Under the pieces are notes generated by a model. That model saw nothing but the letters and a program-made list of their open reading frames with translations. It was not told the origin of the DNA and ran no database searches. Below, one piece after another: positions 30,976-39,587 of a DNA stretch of 64,000 bases. The stretch lies in the IMG/VR virus record IMGVR_UViG_3300030110_004304, positions 27,346 to 91,345 of that record; one strand, 5' to 3'. The position numbers and the translations under genes were made by a program. This DNA is from a virus. Positions within the stretch are counted from its first letter, which is position 1. The number at the start of each line of letters is the position of its first letter.

Positions 30976-33900
30976 AAGTTGCGTAAGTTTAAGTAGTCCA
31001 GAATTTAAGAATCTTCTAGAAGAAACTGGTAAAGATATGTTAGAGTTAGCCGCTGAAGTATCCAGATGGCAAGATGCTAACGGTGTAGAGAATTTTCCAA
31101 ACCGTGCTCAATTAGAAGATTATTTTTACGAAGAACTTCCTAAAGACATTATTTCAAAATCTGTTTTGGAAAATATGGGATTTCCTACTGGATCAAGAAC
31201 AAGCTTAGCTATAGCTTCCGCAAGAAAAGCTCAACAAGATGGTAAATTTAATAATCTGGAAGAGGGTATAAATTGGGTTCAAGAAAATCTTGTAAAAACA
31301 AAGAAAGAAGATAATCTATATTACCAAAACAGAATAAACGCCAGAACCAGAGCAAAGAAAAAACTAATCAAGTTAGGAATAATAGATAGATATAATAATA
31401 TTATAGAAGGACAGCTGGGGGAGTTTAGAAGAAAAGGAAGAGAATGGTCAAACTACTATATACAAAAAGGAGTACTAAAACAAGGAGAACAGTTAATAGT
31501 AGATGAAAGAGGTAGTAAAGCTTTTTTCAATGAAGACTTTTTTAAGAGGGTAGACCAAGCTAATTTTCAATTAGAAAAACAATCTGGATTAGCACCTAAT
31601 GAAGACTTAAACTTAAAGTTAGAAGCTTGGGCAGAGAAACACGGCATAAGTATAGTGGCCATGGAAACTCTAAAGAAAAGGCTAGAAGGATCTGGAAGAT
31701 ATGTAGACGGAGCAATAGGTGTAGCAGATATTGCAAACCAACTAATAGGTATTGCACAAAAACAAGCTGATATTACTACATTACCTGAAGAAGTAGCTCA
31801 CTTCGCAATAGAGTTATTATTAGAAGATATCTCCGTTCAAAGAGCATTATTAGCAGTTACTGAAACGCAAACATATGCAGACGTAAAAGAACAGTATAAA
31901 GATATCTACACTACTGAAGAACAATTTAGAAAAGAGGCTTTAGGTAAAGTTTTAGCAGAAGAAATTATAAATAAGAATAAAGAGGACGTAAGTAATAAAG
32001 GAGTAAGAGGATATTTAAATGGAATAAAACAAAAGTTTAGTAGATGGATAAATAAAACATTTGGAAACCAGACTACTAGGGACGAGTTGAAAGAAATTTT
32101 AGCTCCAATTGCCTCAACGATTTTAAAAGGAGAGTATTTAGGAGATGTTAATTCTTTAGAAGGAGATCCTTTTTATTCTCTAGAAGAAGAAAGCGATAAA
32201 ATTATAGACGTAGACTCTAAGGTAGAAGAGATAATGCAGAATGCAGAGTTTATAAAACCTTCTGATAGTGAAGGAAATATAGTAGACGCTTCTGAAGCTA
32301 CTAATTATATTAATACTAGAACCGGAGAGGTCTATGAAAGAGTAACTAGTTATATAAAAGGACCTGTTTCCGAAAGCTCTCTCTTAGATACTGCTAATTT
32401 ATTAGGAAATAAGGCTGATGAATTTGTTAGAGATTTCTTTTCTGGAGCAATGAAGGACTTAAGTGAATATGATTTAGCACCAAATGTAGAATTGCAAAAA
32501 TTCTTAGAATCTTTATCAATACTTAAAGCCCAGTTTACTGCTAATGGAGAAAAAGTAATAGCTAATGGTATTACTTTATATGACGAAAATCTAGGAATAG
32601 CAGGAACAGTTGATCTTTTAACATATGATAATAAAGGAAACTTTAGAATCTATGATATGAAAACTATGAGGGGTAACCAACTAAAGACTACTTATAAAGG
32701 GGACCCTAGAAATGTAAAATATGATAGTACTCTATATGGTCAATCTAATAGAGAATCTCATATGAGACAACTATCCTTATACAGAATCTTATTAAATAAT
32801 ACACACGGAGTAAAAGCAAAAGAATTAGGAGTAATTCCTATAGTCTTTCCTAAGTATCAAGCAGGTACAACTTCTGTATCTTCTGTTAATATTCCAAGAA
32901 ATGGAAATGTTGTTTCTATAATAGGACATAAAGCTCTAGATAAAGTTGAAGATGCTGAATTAGATTTAGAAGAAACTATAGAAGACTTTGATGCTGAATT
33001 TATAGAAAATCCTCTAGATATCAGTGAGAACGAAATGAAATTAAAGTTCTTAAATGATGCTATAAGTAGTTTAAAAAGCAGAAGAAAAGCATTACAAACT
33101 AAAGGTAAAAAACAAAAATCTAAAGAATTAACTAAAGAAATATTTAAAATTGAAAAGAAAATAGCTTTAGGAGAATTAGATGCAGGGATACAAGGATTAC
33201 TGTTGCTAGCAAAAAGTGAGACAGATAGTATTAGAGAAACTCTAAACGGGTATAGAAAACAGGGAGCATTTGCAGATACAAGTATTTTAAAAATGTCAAA
33301 AGACTTTTTAGATATGTATGACGGACTGTTTACTTCATTACTTGCAGAAATGAATATGTGGATTCCATCAACGGATACTATGGAATTACAGACAGAAGTA
33401 GAAGATTTCAGAGCTGATATACAAAAAATACGAGATATTAATTTAGGATTAATAAGAAGAAATGTTGTATCTAAATTAGATTCTGAAAATAGAAATGCTT
33501 TCGGAGAAGTAATAGATCCTACTTTTGATGCTAAAGATATTTACAGAGAAACAGAAGCAGATGCTTCTTGGTGGAGAGTCTTAACAGGAAGTTATTCTAA
33601 TTCTAGTAGTAATATATTAAAGATTGCTATGAAAATGATTAAAAGAGGTATCAATTCTGTTAAAAGATTTACAATAGAAACTGGTAGAGATTTAATTATT
33701 TTAAAAGATGAGTTTAATAAAGCAGGATTTAAACAAGAAGATCTTGTTGAAGTAAATAATGAAGGTAAAAAAGGAGCTTTTATAGTTTCAGAATATAACA
33801 GACATAGGTTTCAAGAAGATTTAGATGCTGTTAGAGCAGAAGTAGCTAGTAAATTAGGATTTGAGTCTTTTGAAGAAATTATAGTAACATCTTTATCTAA

Positions 33901-36127
33901 GAAAGAAGCAGACTATTATACCAGGGCTATTAAAAATTTCTACACAGAGAATACTCAAAAAATAGGAGTAGAAGAAGAAACTGTGGGAGGACAAAAATTA
34001 ATTATTCAGAAAATAGTACCAGCACAAAAATATTATAATAAGGAGTTTGCTAAAAATATGGAAAACGAAGCGTTTGCCAATTACTATAATCTTTTATTAG
34101 AGACTAAAAAAGAAGCCTTAGCAAAATTACCTACTAATTATCAAAATGAAAATGCTATGTATTTGCTCCCCCAAATAAGAAGAACTTTCATGGAGAGGTT
34201 AGGTAATAAGAATCAAAGTTTCTTAAAAAATATGCTTCAAATTGGAGAAGATTCTTTTTTATTAGATGCTGATGATACTCAATTTGGAGATTTAAGTAAT
34301 ATAAAAGCTAAAACTGTTCCTATTTTCTTTAATAACAGGATGAGAACAGACTCAGATATTTCTTACGATCTAGCAAATACTTATACTCACTATGCTGAAA
34401 TGGCAGAAAACTTTAAGAGCATGAATAAGCTTGCTCCTGATTTAGAAAATATATTAACAACAGTAGGAGAAAGAACTTATATTAAAGGAAAGTTTAAAAA
34501 AGAAAAGAAAGAAGGTAAAGAGTCTAACGAATATAGAGCATTAGAAGGTATGTTAGATTTTTTAGTTTATGGTAAAGAAAGAGAAGTTAATGCTTCTGGA
34601 GTAATAGGAGACTCTTGGGTAGCTAAAAAATTAGGAGTAAATGGTAAAAGAGTATCTTGGACTAAAGTTTCTCAAAAATTTGCAAGTTATATCAGAACAA
34701 ATAACTTGGCATTTAACTTAGTAACCTCTACTGCAGGTTTAGTTAAAGGTAGTATCGATTCTCATATAGAAGATATGGTGGGTATTTATACTACACCAGA
34801 AAGTAAACTTTGGGCCCGAGGAGAGCTCCTTAAAAACCTATCAGCAGTAATGGCTCAAATAGGTAATCCAAAACAAACTAATAAAATGCATCTTATTTTA
34901 GAGCAAAATGATATAGTAGATCTTGGAAGAAGCTTAAAAGATTCAGAAAAAAATAGAATAACTAGAAAAATAGTCAATAAAGATTTTTTCTTTACTAATT
35001 ATATGATGGCTGATTATGTAATGAAAGGAAACATTACTCTAGCAGTATATGATAACTATAGATTAGTAGGGGATAGATTTGTTACTAAACAACAATTTGT
35101 TAATACAAAAAGAGAAGAAAATTCAGAAATTGATAATAAAACAATAGATGCTGAATGGAAAGAGCTTAGAAGTAAAAACTTATACTCAGCTTTTGAGATG
35201 GTAAATGATAAGCTTGTAATAAAAGAAGAATATAAAAATATTGTTACTGAAGATGTATTAGACATAGTTAAAAATAGAATAACTCAAATAGCTGCTCAAG
35301 TAGACGGAGTTATATCTCCAGAAGATAAAGGAGCATTAGCTAGAACTATATTAGGAGATTTTGTCTTAATGCATAGAGGATGGTTTTTATCTGGTATAGA
35401 CAACAGGCTTAAAAAATCAGGAATGAATTATCAAACTGAAGAGCATGAAGTTGGTTATTATAGAGCATTTGGTAGTTTTATAAAGAAATTTTGGGCAGAA
35501 GAAGGACCAGGATTACAAGCAAGATTTGCTTCTTGGGATAAATTAAGTGCCGCAGAAAAAAGAGGTGTTAAGAAAACAGTATTAGATCTTGTTTATATGC
35601 AGGCTATAGCAATTATTGCAGCAATGATTGGAAAAGCAGCAGATGATGATCCAGATGATTTTACATTAAACTTTGCTGCTTATCAAATGAACAGAATACT
35701 ATTAGAACAAAAAGCTTTCATTACGCCTAAAGAACTAATAGAAATTATGGATGAGCCTGTAGTAGGAGCAAGAACAGTGAGAGAGTTAATGACTATTAGT
35801 GATGCCTTAAACTGGTCAGAAACTTACGAAAAAGGAATGTATAAAGGACAATCACATGCTTCAAGATGGTGGCAAAGAAGATTTCCTACTAGAAATTTAT
35901 ACGAATTACAATTCCCAAAACAGAAAAACAGATTCATAAAATCTATATTAGACTCACCAACTTATAATTTTTATGCAAAAGATGATATGGATTTAGGAAG
36001 TTTCTTGGGAATAAGTGGCTTTTCTAATATCTTTGCAGATGAGAACGCCTCAGACGGATCTCCTAATAGAAGTTATAGTGACTCAGAACTAGAGCTCTTA
36101 TTAGATTTAAATAGTGAGGATGAATAA
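30968..36127 (+). CDS. Giant virion protein with PD-(D/E)XK nuclease domain, paired with the RNA polymerase gene
   Basis: 1,719 aa. A PD-(D/E)XK nuclease core is visible: GTVDLLTYD with Asp549, then IYDMKT with Asp563 and Lys565, followed by an HMRQLSLYR helix, as in RecB/Cas4-type nucleases. Earlier, LPEEVAHFAIELL at 272-284 resembles a zincin helix but has Glu in place of the first His, so it is probably inactive. The rest is helical and charged, and one strongly hydrophobic stretch near residues 1535-1555 (VYMQAIAIIAAMIG) could insert in a membrane. The gene overlaps the RNAP gene by 8 bp, so the two are translationally linked and probably packaged together. DNA degradation or trimming in the new host is inference. 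Confidence 0.6.
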   Translation: MAKSCVSLSSPEFKNLLEETGKDMLELAAEVSRWQDANGVENFPNRAQLEDYFYEELPKDIISKSVLENMGFPTGSRTSLAIASARKAQQDGKFNNLEEGINWVQENLVKTKKEDNLYYQNRINARTRAKKKLIKLGIIDRYNNIIEGQLGEFRRKGREWSNYYIQKGVLKQGEQLIVDERGSKAFFNEDFFKRVDQANFQLEKQSGLAPNEDLNLKLEAWAEKHGISIVAMETLKKRLEGSGRYVDGAIGVADIANQLIGIAQKQADITTLPEEVAHFAIELLLEDISVQRALLAVTETQTYADVKEQYKDIYTTEEQFRKEALGKVLAEEIINKNKEDVSNKGVRGYLNGIKQKFSRWINKTFGNQTTRDELKEILAPIASTILKGEYLGDVNSLEGDPFYSLEEESDKIIDVDSKVEEIMQNAEFIKPSDSEGNIVDASEATNYINTRTGEVYERVTSYIKGPVSESSLLDTANLLGNKADEFVRDFFSGAMKDLSEYDLAPNVELQKFLESLSILKAQFTANGEKVIANGITLYDENLGIAGTVDLLTYDNKGNFRIYDMKTMRGNQLKTTYKGDPRNVKYDSTLYGQSNRESHMRQLSLYRILLNNTHGVKAKELGVIPIVFPKYQAGTTSVSSVNIPRNGNVVSIIGHKALDKVEDAELDLEETIEDFDAEFIENPLDISENEMKLKFLNDAISSLKSRRKALQTKGKKQKSKELTKEIFKIEKKIALGELDAGIQGLLLLAKSETDSIRETLNGYRKQGAFADTSILKMSKDFLDMYDGLFTSLLAEMNMWIPSTDTMELQTEVEDFRADIQKIRDINLGLIRRNVVSKLDSENRNAFGEVIDPTFDAKDIYRETEADASWWRVLTGSYSNSSSNILKIAMKMIKRGINSVKRFTIETGRDLIILKDEFNKAGFKQEDLVEVNNEGKKGAFIVSEYNRHRFQEDLDAVRAEVASKLGFESFEEIIVTSLSKKEADYYTRAIKNFYTENTQKIGVEEETVGGQKLIIQKIVPAQKYYNKEFAKNMENEAFANYYNLLLETKKEALAKLPTNYQNENAMYLLPQIRRTFMERLGNKNQSFLKNMLQIGEDSFLLDADDTQFGDLSNIKAKTVPIFFNNRMRTDSDISYDLANTYTHYAEMAENFKSMNKLAPDLENILTTVGERTYIKGKFKKEKKEGKESNEYRALEGMLDFLVYGKEREVNASGVIGDSWVAKKLGVNGKRVSWTKVSQKFASYIRTNNLAFNLVTSTAGLVKGSIDSHIEDMVGIYTTPESKLWARGELLKNLSAVMAQIGNPKQTNKMHLILEQNDIVDLGRSLKDSEKNRITRKIVNKDFFFTNYMMADYVMKGNITLAVYDNYRLVGDRFVTKQQFVNTKREENSEIDNKTIDAEWKELRSKNLYSAFEMVNDKLVIKEEYKNIVTEDVLDIVKNRITQIAAQVDGVISPEDKGALARTILGDFVLMHRGWFLSGIDNRLKKSGMNYQTEEHEVGYYRAFGSFIKKFWAEEGPGLQARFASWDKLSAAEKRGVKKTVLDLVYMQAIAIIAAMIGKAADDDPDDFTLNFAAYQMNRILLEQKAFITPKELIEIMDEPVVGARTVRELMTISDALNWSETYEKGMYKGQSHASRWWQRRFPTRNLYELQFPKQKNRFIKSILDSPTYNFYAKDDMDLGSFLGISGFSNIFADENASDGSPNRSYSDSELELLLDLNSEDE

Positions 36128-36153
36128 ACGACAAATTTTTTAAAGGCCAAGTA

Positions 36154-36531
36154 ATGAAAATAAATGAGAGCACTGAAGTTAAGTTAGATCTTAAAACAAT
36201 AGCTACTGTGATAATAATAACTGCTTCTTTTGTAGGTATGTATTTTACTTTACAAGCAGATATCGAAGAAGCTAAAAAATTACCTCCTAATGAAATAAAC
36301 AGAATAGAGTATGATTTAAATAAACAAGCACTACAAAAAGAAATCGATGATTTATCCGATAGAGTTACTGATGCAGAAGATTTAGTAGAAACAATGTTTA
36401 GATTAGGATTAGAATTAGATAAAGAACTACATAAGATAGATGCTAGTTATGATAGTCACATGGATCAGAAAATAAAAGAAATAGAAAATCAAATCAAAAA
36501 TAAGTCTAATAAAAAAAGAAAAAATAGATGA
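36154..36531 (+). CDS. Small membrane-anchored coiled-coil protein
   Basis: 125 aa. One membrane helix at about residues 15-35 (IATVIIITASFVGMYFTL) is followed by a long charged helix with heptad-like spacing up to a Lys/Arg-rich tail. An AAAGG stretch about 9 bp before the ATG is an unusually clear Shine-Dalgarno for this genome. The gene overlaps the next by 4 bp (ATGA), so the two are coupled. A membrane-anchored coiled coil followed by a two-helix membrane protein at the end of the late unit suggests spanin- or holin-like lysis accessories, but nothing here proves it. Confidence 0.7.
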   Translation: MKINESTEVKLDLKTIATVIIITASFVGMYFTLQADIEEAKKLPPNEINRIEYDLNKQALQKEIDDLSDRVTDAEDLVETMFRLGLELDKELHKIDASYDSHMDQKIKEIENQIKNKSNKKRKNR

Positions 36532-36932
36532 GAGATTATTTAAGATGGTTCTTTACAGAACATATAAAAAATGGAAGAGGTAAGCTAAAGTTAGTAGCTA
36601 CAATATATGGTGTGTTTCAAATAATATATGCTACTCCATTAATTCTCGAAGAATATTATGGAGGGTGGATTCCATTACTTCCTGTCATTGCAAGTTTTTT
36701 TGCAATGTGGGGATTTTTAATAGGTATTATCTATCAGCCTATTAATATTTATGTAAAGTTAAAAAGACTTGCCGCAAGAAAACTAGAGGCGGAAAAGCTT
36801 ATTATAAAAGAAAGAAAAGCCAAGGTTTCTAAAACACCCAAGAAGAAGGACGTCAAAAAGAAGACTACTACTAAGAGGGCTGTAAAAAACAATAGCAAAA
36901 ATATAAAGAAAGATACCAAGGGTCTTAAATAG
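36528..36932 (+). CDS. Two-helix membrane protein with Lys-rich tail (holin-like candidate)
   Basis: 134 aa. Two membrane helices are visible, at about 24-42 and 48-70, followed by a tail of ~50 residues that is nearly all Lys, Arg, Thr and Ala. The start overlaps the preceding stop (ATGA). Size, two helices and a basic cytoplasmic tail fit a class II holin; a simple membrane protein of other function is equally possible. The Lys-rich tail is encoded antisense to the end of the - strand gene at 36783-37154, so the two convergent genes share 150 bp. Confidence 0.7.
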   Translation: MRDYLRWFFTEHIKNGRGKLKLVATIYGVFQIIYATPLILEEYYGGWIPLLPVIASFFAMWGFLIGIIYQPINIYVKLKRLAARKLEAEKLIIKERKAKVSKTPKKKDVKKKTTTKRAVKNNSKNIKKDTKGLK

Positions 36933-37154
36933 ATGCCAGGCGTCAGTTATCTGTACAGGATAATTTATTCTCCAAAAGAGCTTTCTTCTACCCATATTAG
37001 GATTAAAATTAATATATTTATTTTTCCAGCTTATTTCTGGATTCCAAAATCTAGCATTAAGTTTAGAAAATACAGAGGTATAATACTTAAAAGATATTAT
37101 ATCCATAACAGCATTGCATATGCCTGAAATTATAACTAGGATTAGAGATATCAT
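36783..37154 (-). CDS. Small membrane protein of a Bacteroidota phage/chromosomal family
   Basis: 123 aa. An N-terminal hydrophobic helix ends in CNAVMD. It is followed by FKYYTSVFSKLNARFWNP, then SWKNKY and ITDAWHLFKTL, a pattern I recognise from a widespread unnamed family of small Bacteroidota membrane proteins. Two further hydrophobic segments and the end FSFFYNKLFRL follow. The match runs to the C-terminus, so the whole frame appears coding even where it overlaps the + strand holin-like gene by 150 bp. It is the last gene of the leftward unit and lies beyond the two-way terminator at 37.3 kb, so it needs read-through or its own promoter. Function unknown. Confidence 0.65.
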   Translation of the reverse strand: MISLILVIISGICNAVMDIISFKYYTSVFSKLNARFWNPEISWKNKYINFNPNMGRRKLFWRINYPVQITDAWHLFKTLGIFLYIFAIVFYSPLSSSLLFDVLLLGCFRNLGFSFFYNKLFRL

Positions 37155-37185
37155 GTCTCAATATAGGGATTTTTTCCGACAACGC

Positions 37186-37280
37186 AATCACTCATCTAAA
37201 GTTTGGAAAGCAACCATCGTTAAAATAGTTTGTTACACTATGATGGTTATAGGTTAAAGCCCTATAAAAGATGGGTGATT
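37186..37280 (+). ncRNA. Cloverleaf-like (tRNA-like) RNA candidate at the end of the late unit
   Basis: A 12-bp closing helix joins AATCACTCATCT (37186-37197) to AGATGGGTGATT (37269-37280). One pair is a U-G wobble on the + strand and would be C-A on the - strand, which supports + transcription. Inside are a long arm AACCATC/GATGGTT (37212-37248) with an inner ATAG/CTAT, and a 5-bp arm ATAGG/CCTAT with a 7-nt loop TTAAAGC (37249-37265) placed where a T-arm would be. No D-arm or valid anticodon loop is seen, so it is not a decoding tRNA. A strong terminator follows 9 bp later, so this would be the 3' end of the late transcript or a released small RNA. Confidence 0.5.
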
Positions 37281-37282
37281 AT

Positions 37283-37317
37283 AAAAAAAGGGTAGCGTTC
37301 TAAATGCTACCCTTTTT
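37283..37317 (+). terminator. Two-way intrinsic terminator at the convergence point
   Basis: GGGTAGC (37290-37296) pairs with GCTACCC (37306-37312) around a 9-nt loop. It is flanked by a run of A on the left and T on the right, so the stem extends by A-T pairs and a U-tract follows on either strand. It stops the + late unit and could also stop the leftward unit, leaving the - gene at 36783-37154 behind it. Confidence 0.85.
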
Positions 37318-37320
37318 ATT

Positions 37321-37531
37321 TAACTATATAACCTCAGATTTATATAGTTATACAGAAGTCTAAAAAGCCAAGAATAGACTTCTGTTTAAATTTTATGGCT
37401 GGGTGCTTGGATGACTGAACATTCTGCACCCATTTAAGGTTAATATGGTCCCACTAACCACCAATTAAATAATACAGCCAGAACCCTAAATGTCGGCGTG
37501 TCATGACTTAGCTTGTTAATCTGACTGTATT
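37321..37531. repeat. Cluster of inverted repeats in the convergent intergenic region
   Basis: There is no credible gene here. Five consecutive inverted repeats are visible: TAACTATATA/TATATAGTTA (37321-37350), ACAGAAGTCTA/TAGACTTCTGT (37352-37385, followed by a T-rich tract on the + strand), TGGGTGC/GCACCCA (37400-37432), GGTTA/TAACC (37438-37459), and a long-range AATACAG/CTGTATT (37471-37531) that ends on the stop of the next - gene. They could be tandem back-up terminators, structured 3' ends of the leftward mRNA, or a DNA element. Perfect pairing gives no clue to the strand. Confidence 0.6.
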
Positions 37532-38063
37532 AATAGTAATTTTTGGCTCTATTTTCGCCATCATCTATAGTCTTATAAAAATCTAAGTCTATATCTTTTA
37601 TTCTTTTTAGATTTTCTCTTTGCATAAGTCGTACCCATCTAATTTCTTCTTTAGAACTATCAGTACCTAAATTAGCCATTAGAGAAGCATTCATATGTAA
37701 AAGAACATCGATTTTAAATCTTTTAAGCTTATCCATTTTTTGTTTTTTTAAAGTTAAGTTATAACAATGAATTTCATCTCTTCCTAAATCTTCCCACTTA
37801 TATTGAGGGATTTTACCGAAGTCATCTTCATTATCATAATAAGAAATTGTTTTACCTCCAAAGTAAATTTCGCATTTCATTCCTATTCTTCTAGGACGAT
37901 CTGCCAGTATTTCTAATAAAATTTCTTTGTATAAAGATCTAGCATAATCTATTTCTAAACAAAACATATTAGAAATTTCTTTTATAGACTTTCCGTAGTT
38001 TACAGCTTCTCTTAATATTTTTCTCTTACTTTTTGTAAGATCACCATTTAATAGTTGTACCAT
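37530..38063 (-). CDS. Hypothetical protein, possible N-terminal HTH
   Basis: 177 aa, basic. The N-terminal ~55 residues (LREAVNYGKSIKEISNMFCL, then YARSLYKEI) read like a helix-turn-helix of the sigma/terminase-small-subunit sort. The remainder is unrecognised and ends in NRAKNYY. The start overlaps the end of the uracil-DNA glycosylase gene by 23 bp, so it is translated with the repair genes. It is the last replication-block gene before the structured intergenic region. A DNA-binding role is inference. Confidence 0.7.
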   Translation of the reverse strand: MVQLLNGDLTKSKRKILREAVNYGKSIKEISNMFCLEIDYARSLYKEILLEILADRPRRIGMKCEIYFGGKTISYYDNEDDFGKIPQYKWEDLGRDEIHCYNLTLKKQKMDKLKRFKIDVLLHMNASLMANLGTDSSKEEIRWVRLMQRENLKRIKDIDLDFYKTIDDGENRAKNYY

Positions 38064-38727
38064 ATTTTTCGTTTAGTATTTTATCTGCTTCTGTAAAATT
38101 AGAGCATGTCCAATCTCTGTTACCCTGTCTTACTGCATACGCTGGATGTTCTGCAGTTAATACATGCATATTTTCACTAAGATGAGGTGCAAATGCTTTT
38201 GCATGTCCTCCCCATAGCATAAATACTATACCAGGATGATAGTCATTAATAGCAGTTAATACTGCAGAAGTGAATTTTTTCCATTGTTTAGTATGGCTTC
38301 CTGGCTTACCTGCTCTAACAGTTAAAGCTGTGTTTAACAGTAATACTCCTTGATTAGCCCAGTCTTCTAGAGTAAAATCAAAATCCAAACAAAGTCCGCC
38401 ATAGTATTCTTTTTCTATAAGACTGTGAATCTTTAAAATGGATCTACTACGAAGATTAGTGTTTACATTATTTGCAAATGCCATTCCATTTGCATCTCCA
38501 TTATAATATGGATCCTGTCCTAAAATAACAATTTTTAAATCATCCCAGGGACAGGCTTTAAAGGCTTTGAAAACATCTTTCTTCTCAGGATATACTGTAT
38601 TAAGAGCATATTCTGTTTGTAAAAATTCCATTAGTTTTTGCATATAAGGATCTTTTAAAGTATCCCTAAGCTTAAGTGCCCAACCTTCTCCCAGTTTGTT
38701 CACCCAAAATTGTTTGTTTAGTGTCAA
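38041..38727 (-). CDS. ung: Uracil-DNA glycosylase, family 1
   Basis: 228 aa, the normal length for Ung. It removes uracil from DNA by cleaving the N-glycosidic bond. Motifs: ILGQDPYYNGDANGMAF at 68-84 (the water-activating loop, catalytic Asp72), GVLLLNTALTVR at 127-138 (uracil recognition), FMLWGGHA at 169-176, and the minor-groove loop EHPAYAVRQ with His194. Two changes from the usual form are Tyr for His after GQDPY and HPAY for HPSPLS. It overlaps its upstream neighbour, a radical SAM repair-like protein, by 4 bp. The pair looks like a DNA-repair cassette. Confidence 0.93.
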   Translation of the reverse strand: MTLNKQFWVNKLGEGWALKLRDTLKDPYMQKLMEFLQTEYALNTVYPEKKDVFKAFKACPWDDLKIVILGQDPYYNGDANGMAFANNVNTNLRSRSILKIHSLIEKEYYGGLCLDFDFTLEDWANQGVLLLNTALTVRAGKPGSHTKQWKKFTSAVLTAINDYHPGIVFMLWGGHAKAFAPHLSENMHVLTAEHPAYAVRQGNRDWTCSNFTEADKILNEKYGTTIKW

Positions 38728-39587
38728 AATATATATCTAATTTTATTCCAAGGAATTATTCTATTGTGAACTTCCTTAAATTGGTTAATAAATTTTCTTT
38801 TTAGAGGAATCTTATATCTAAGATTTTTACCTCCGTATTGAGAAGTTTTATGCTCCTGAATCTCAGAAGTCCATAAATCATCTTCAGCTCTAGGATTATA
38901 TACTAAATTATAATCATGACGTTTTTGATTGTGTGTTAAGAATATGCACTCTGCAAGTACAGCATCTTTATAATCTACATAATCATTCATCATATGAAAT
39001 ATAAATTCATAATCTTTAAGCCAGCCATCATATACTATAATAGGGCTGTAGTTAACATGTACATCATATCCTGCTTCTATAAAAACATTGATAGCTTTTA
39101 TTCTATCTATAATTTTAGTAGTACCAGGTTCATGTATAGATGACATATGTTGCGGCATAAGACTAAATCTAACTCTTACTTTGCCCTGTGGGTTAAAATC
39201 AAGCAGTTTAGGATTTACATATTTTGTAGCAAACGTAGCCATAGCTACAGGATGTTCTACAAAAAATTGAAATATTCTTTGCCAATCATAATACTTAGCA
39301 TGAAGAGCAAAGTCTTCGTTACAGCTAATATCATAAGTCATATATGTACTATGTGTTTGGTTAGGTTTTTTAACGTCTGCATAAAAATATGCATGATCAT
39401 TAATTTGTGTAAGTATGTCTCCAATGTTTGTTGCTACATCTAAGCCTTCTGGTTTGTGGCGTTTCATATAACAGTACGAGCAATTATATAAACAACCATA
39501 ACCAAAACTAGGGGTAATGTAATCGCTACTTCTCAAAGACTCTCTAATTGTAAAAGTCTTTCTAGTAACTTTATTTAGTTTCATCAT
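38724..39587 (-). CDS. Radical SAM protein, spore-photoproduct-lyase-like
   Basis: 287 aa. The 4Fe-4S-binding motif is CLYNCSYC, with Cys32, Cys36 and Cys39 (CX3CX2C as in radical SAM enzymes). It is followed by a TIM-barrel-like run with VRVRFSLMPQHMSSIHEPGT and AGYDVHVNYSPIIVYDGW, typical of the SplB-like family. SplB reverses the spore photoproduct (a thymine dimer) using SAM radical chemistry. The adjacent ung gene supports a role in repair of damaged phage DNA. Substrate is not provable from sequence; a tRNA or other nucleic-acid modification is an alternative. Confidence 0.8.
   Translation of the reverse strand: MMKLNKVTRKTFTIRESLRSSDYITPSFGYGCLYNCSYCYMKRHKPEGLDVATNIGDILTQINDHAYFYADVKKPNQTHSTYMTYDISCNEDFALHAKYYDWQRIFQFFVEHPVAMATFATKYVNPKLLDFNPQGKVRVRFSLMPQHMSSIHEPGTTKIIDRIKAINVFIEAGYDVHVNYSPIIVYDGWLKDYEFIFHMMNDYVDYKDAVLAECIFLTHNQKRHDYNLVYNPRAEDDLWTSEIQEHKTSQYGGKNLRYKIPLKRKFINQFKEVHNRIIPWNKIRYIF

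Noticed and set aside
31787-31801. Active zincin in the 1,719-aa protein
   Set aside because: The motif reads EEVAH, lacking the first zinc-binding His, so catalytic activity is unlikely.
36933-37127. 64-codon + strand frame after the holin-like gene
   Set aside because: The - strand frame across the same bases matches a recognisable membrane-protein family, so this is its shadow.
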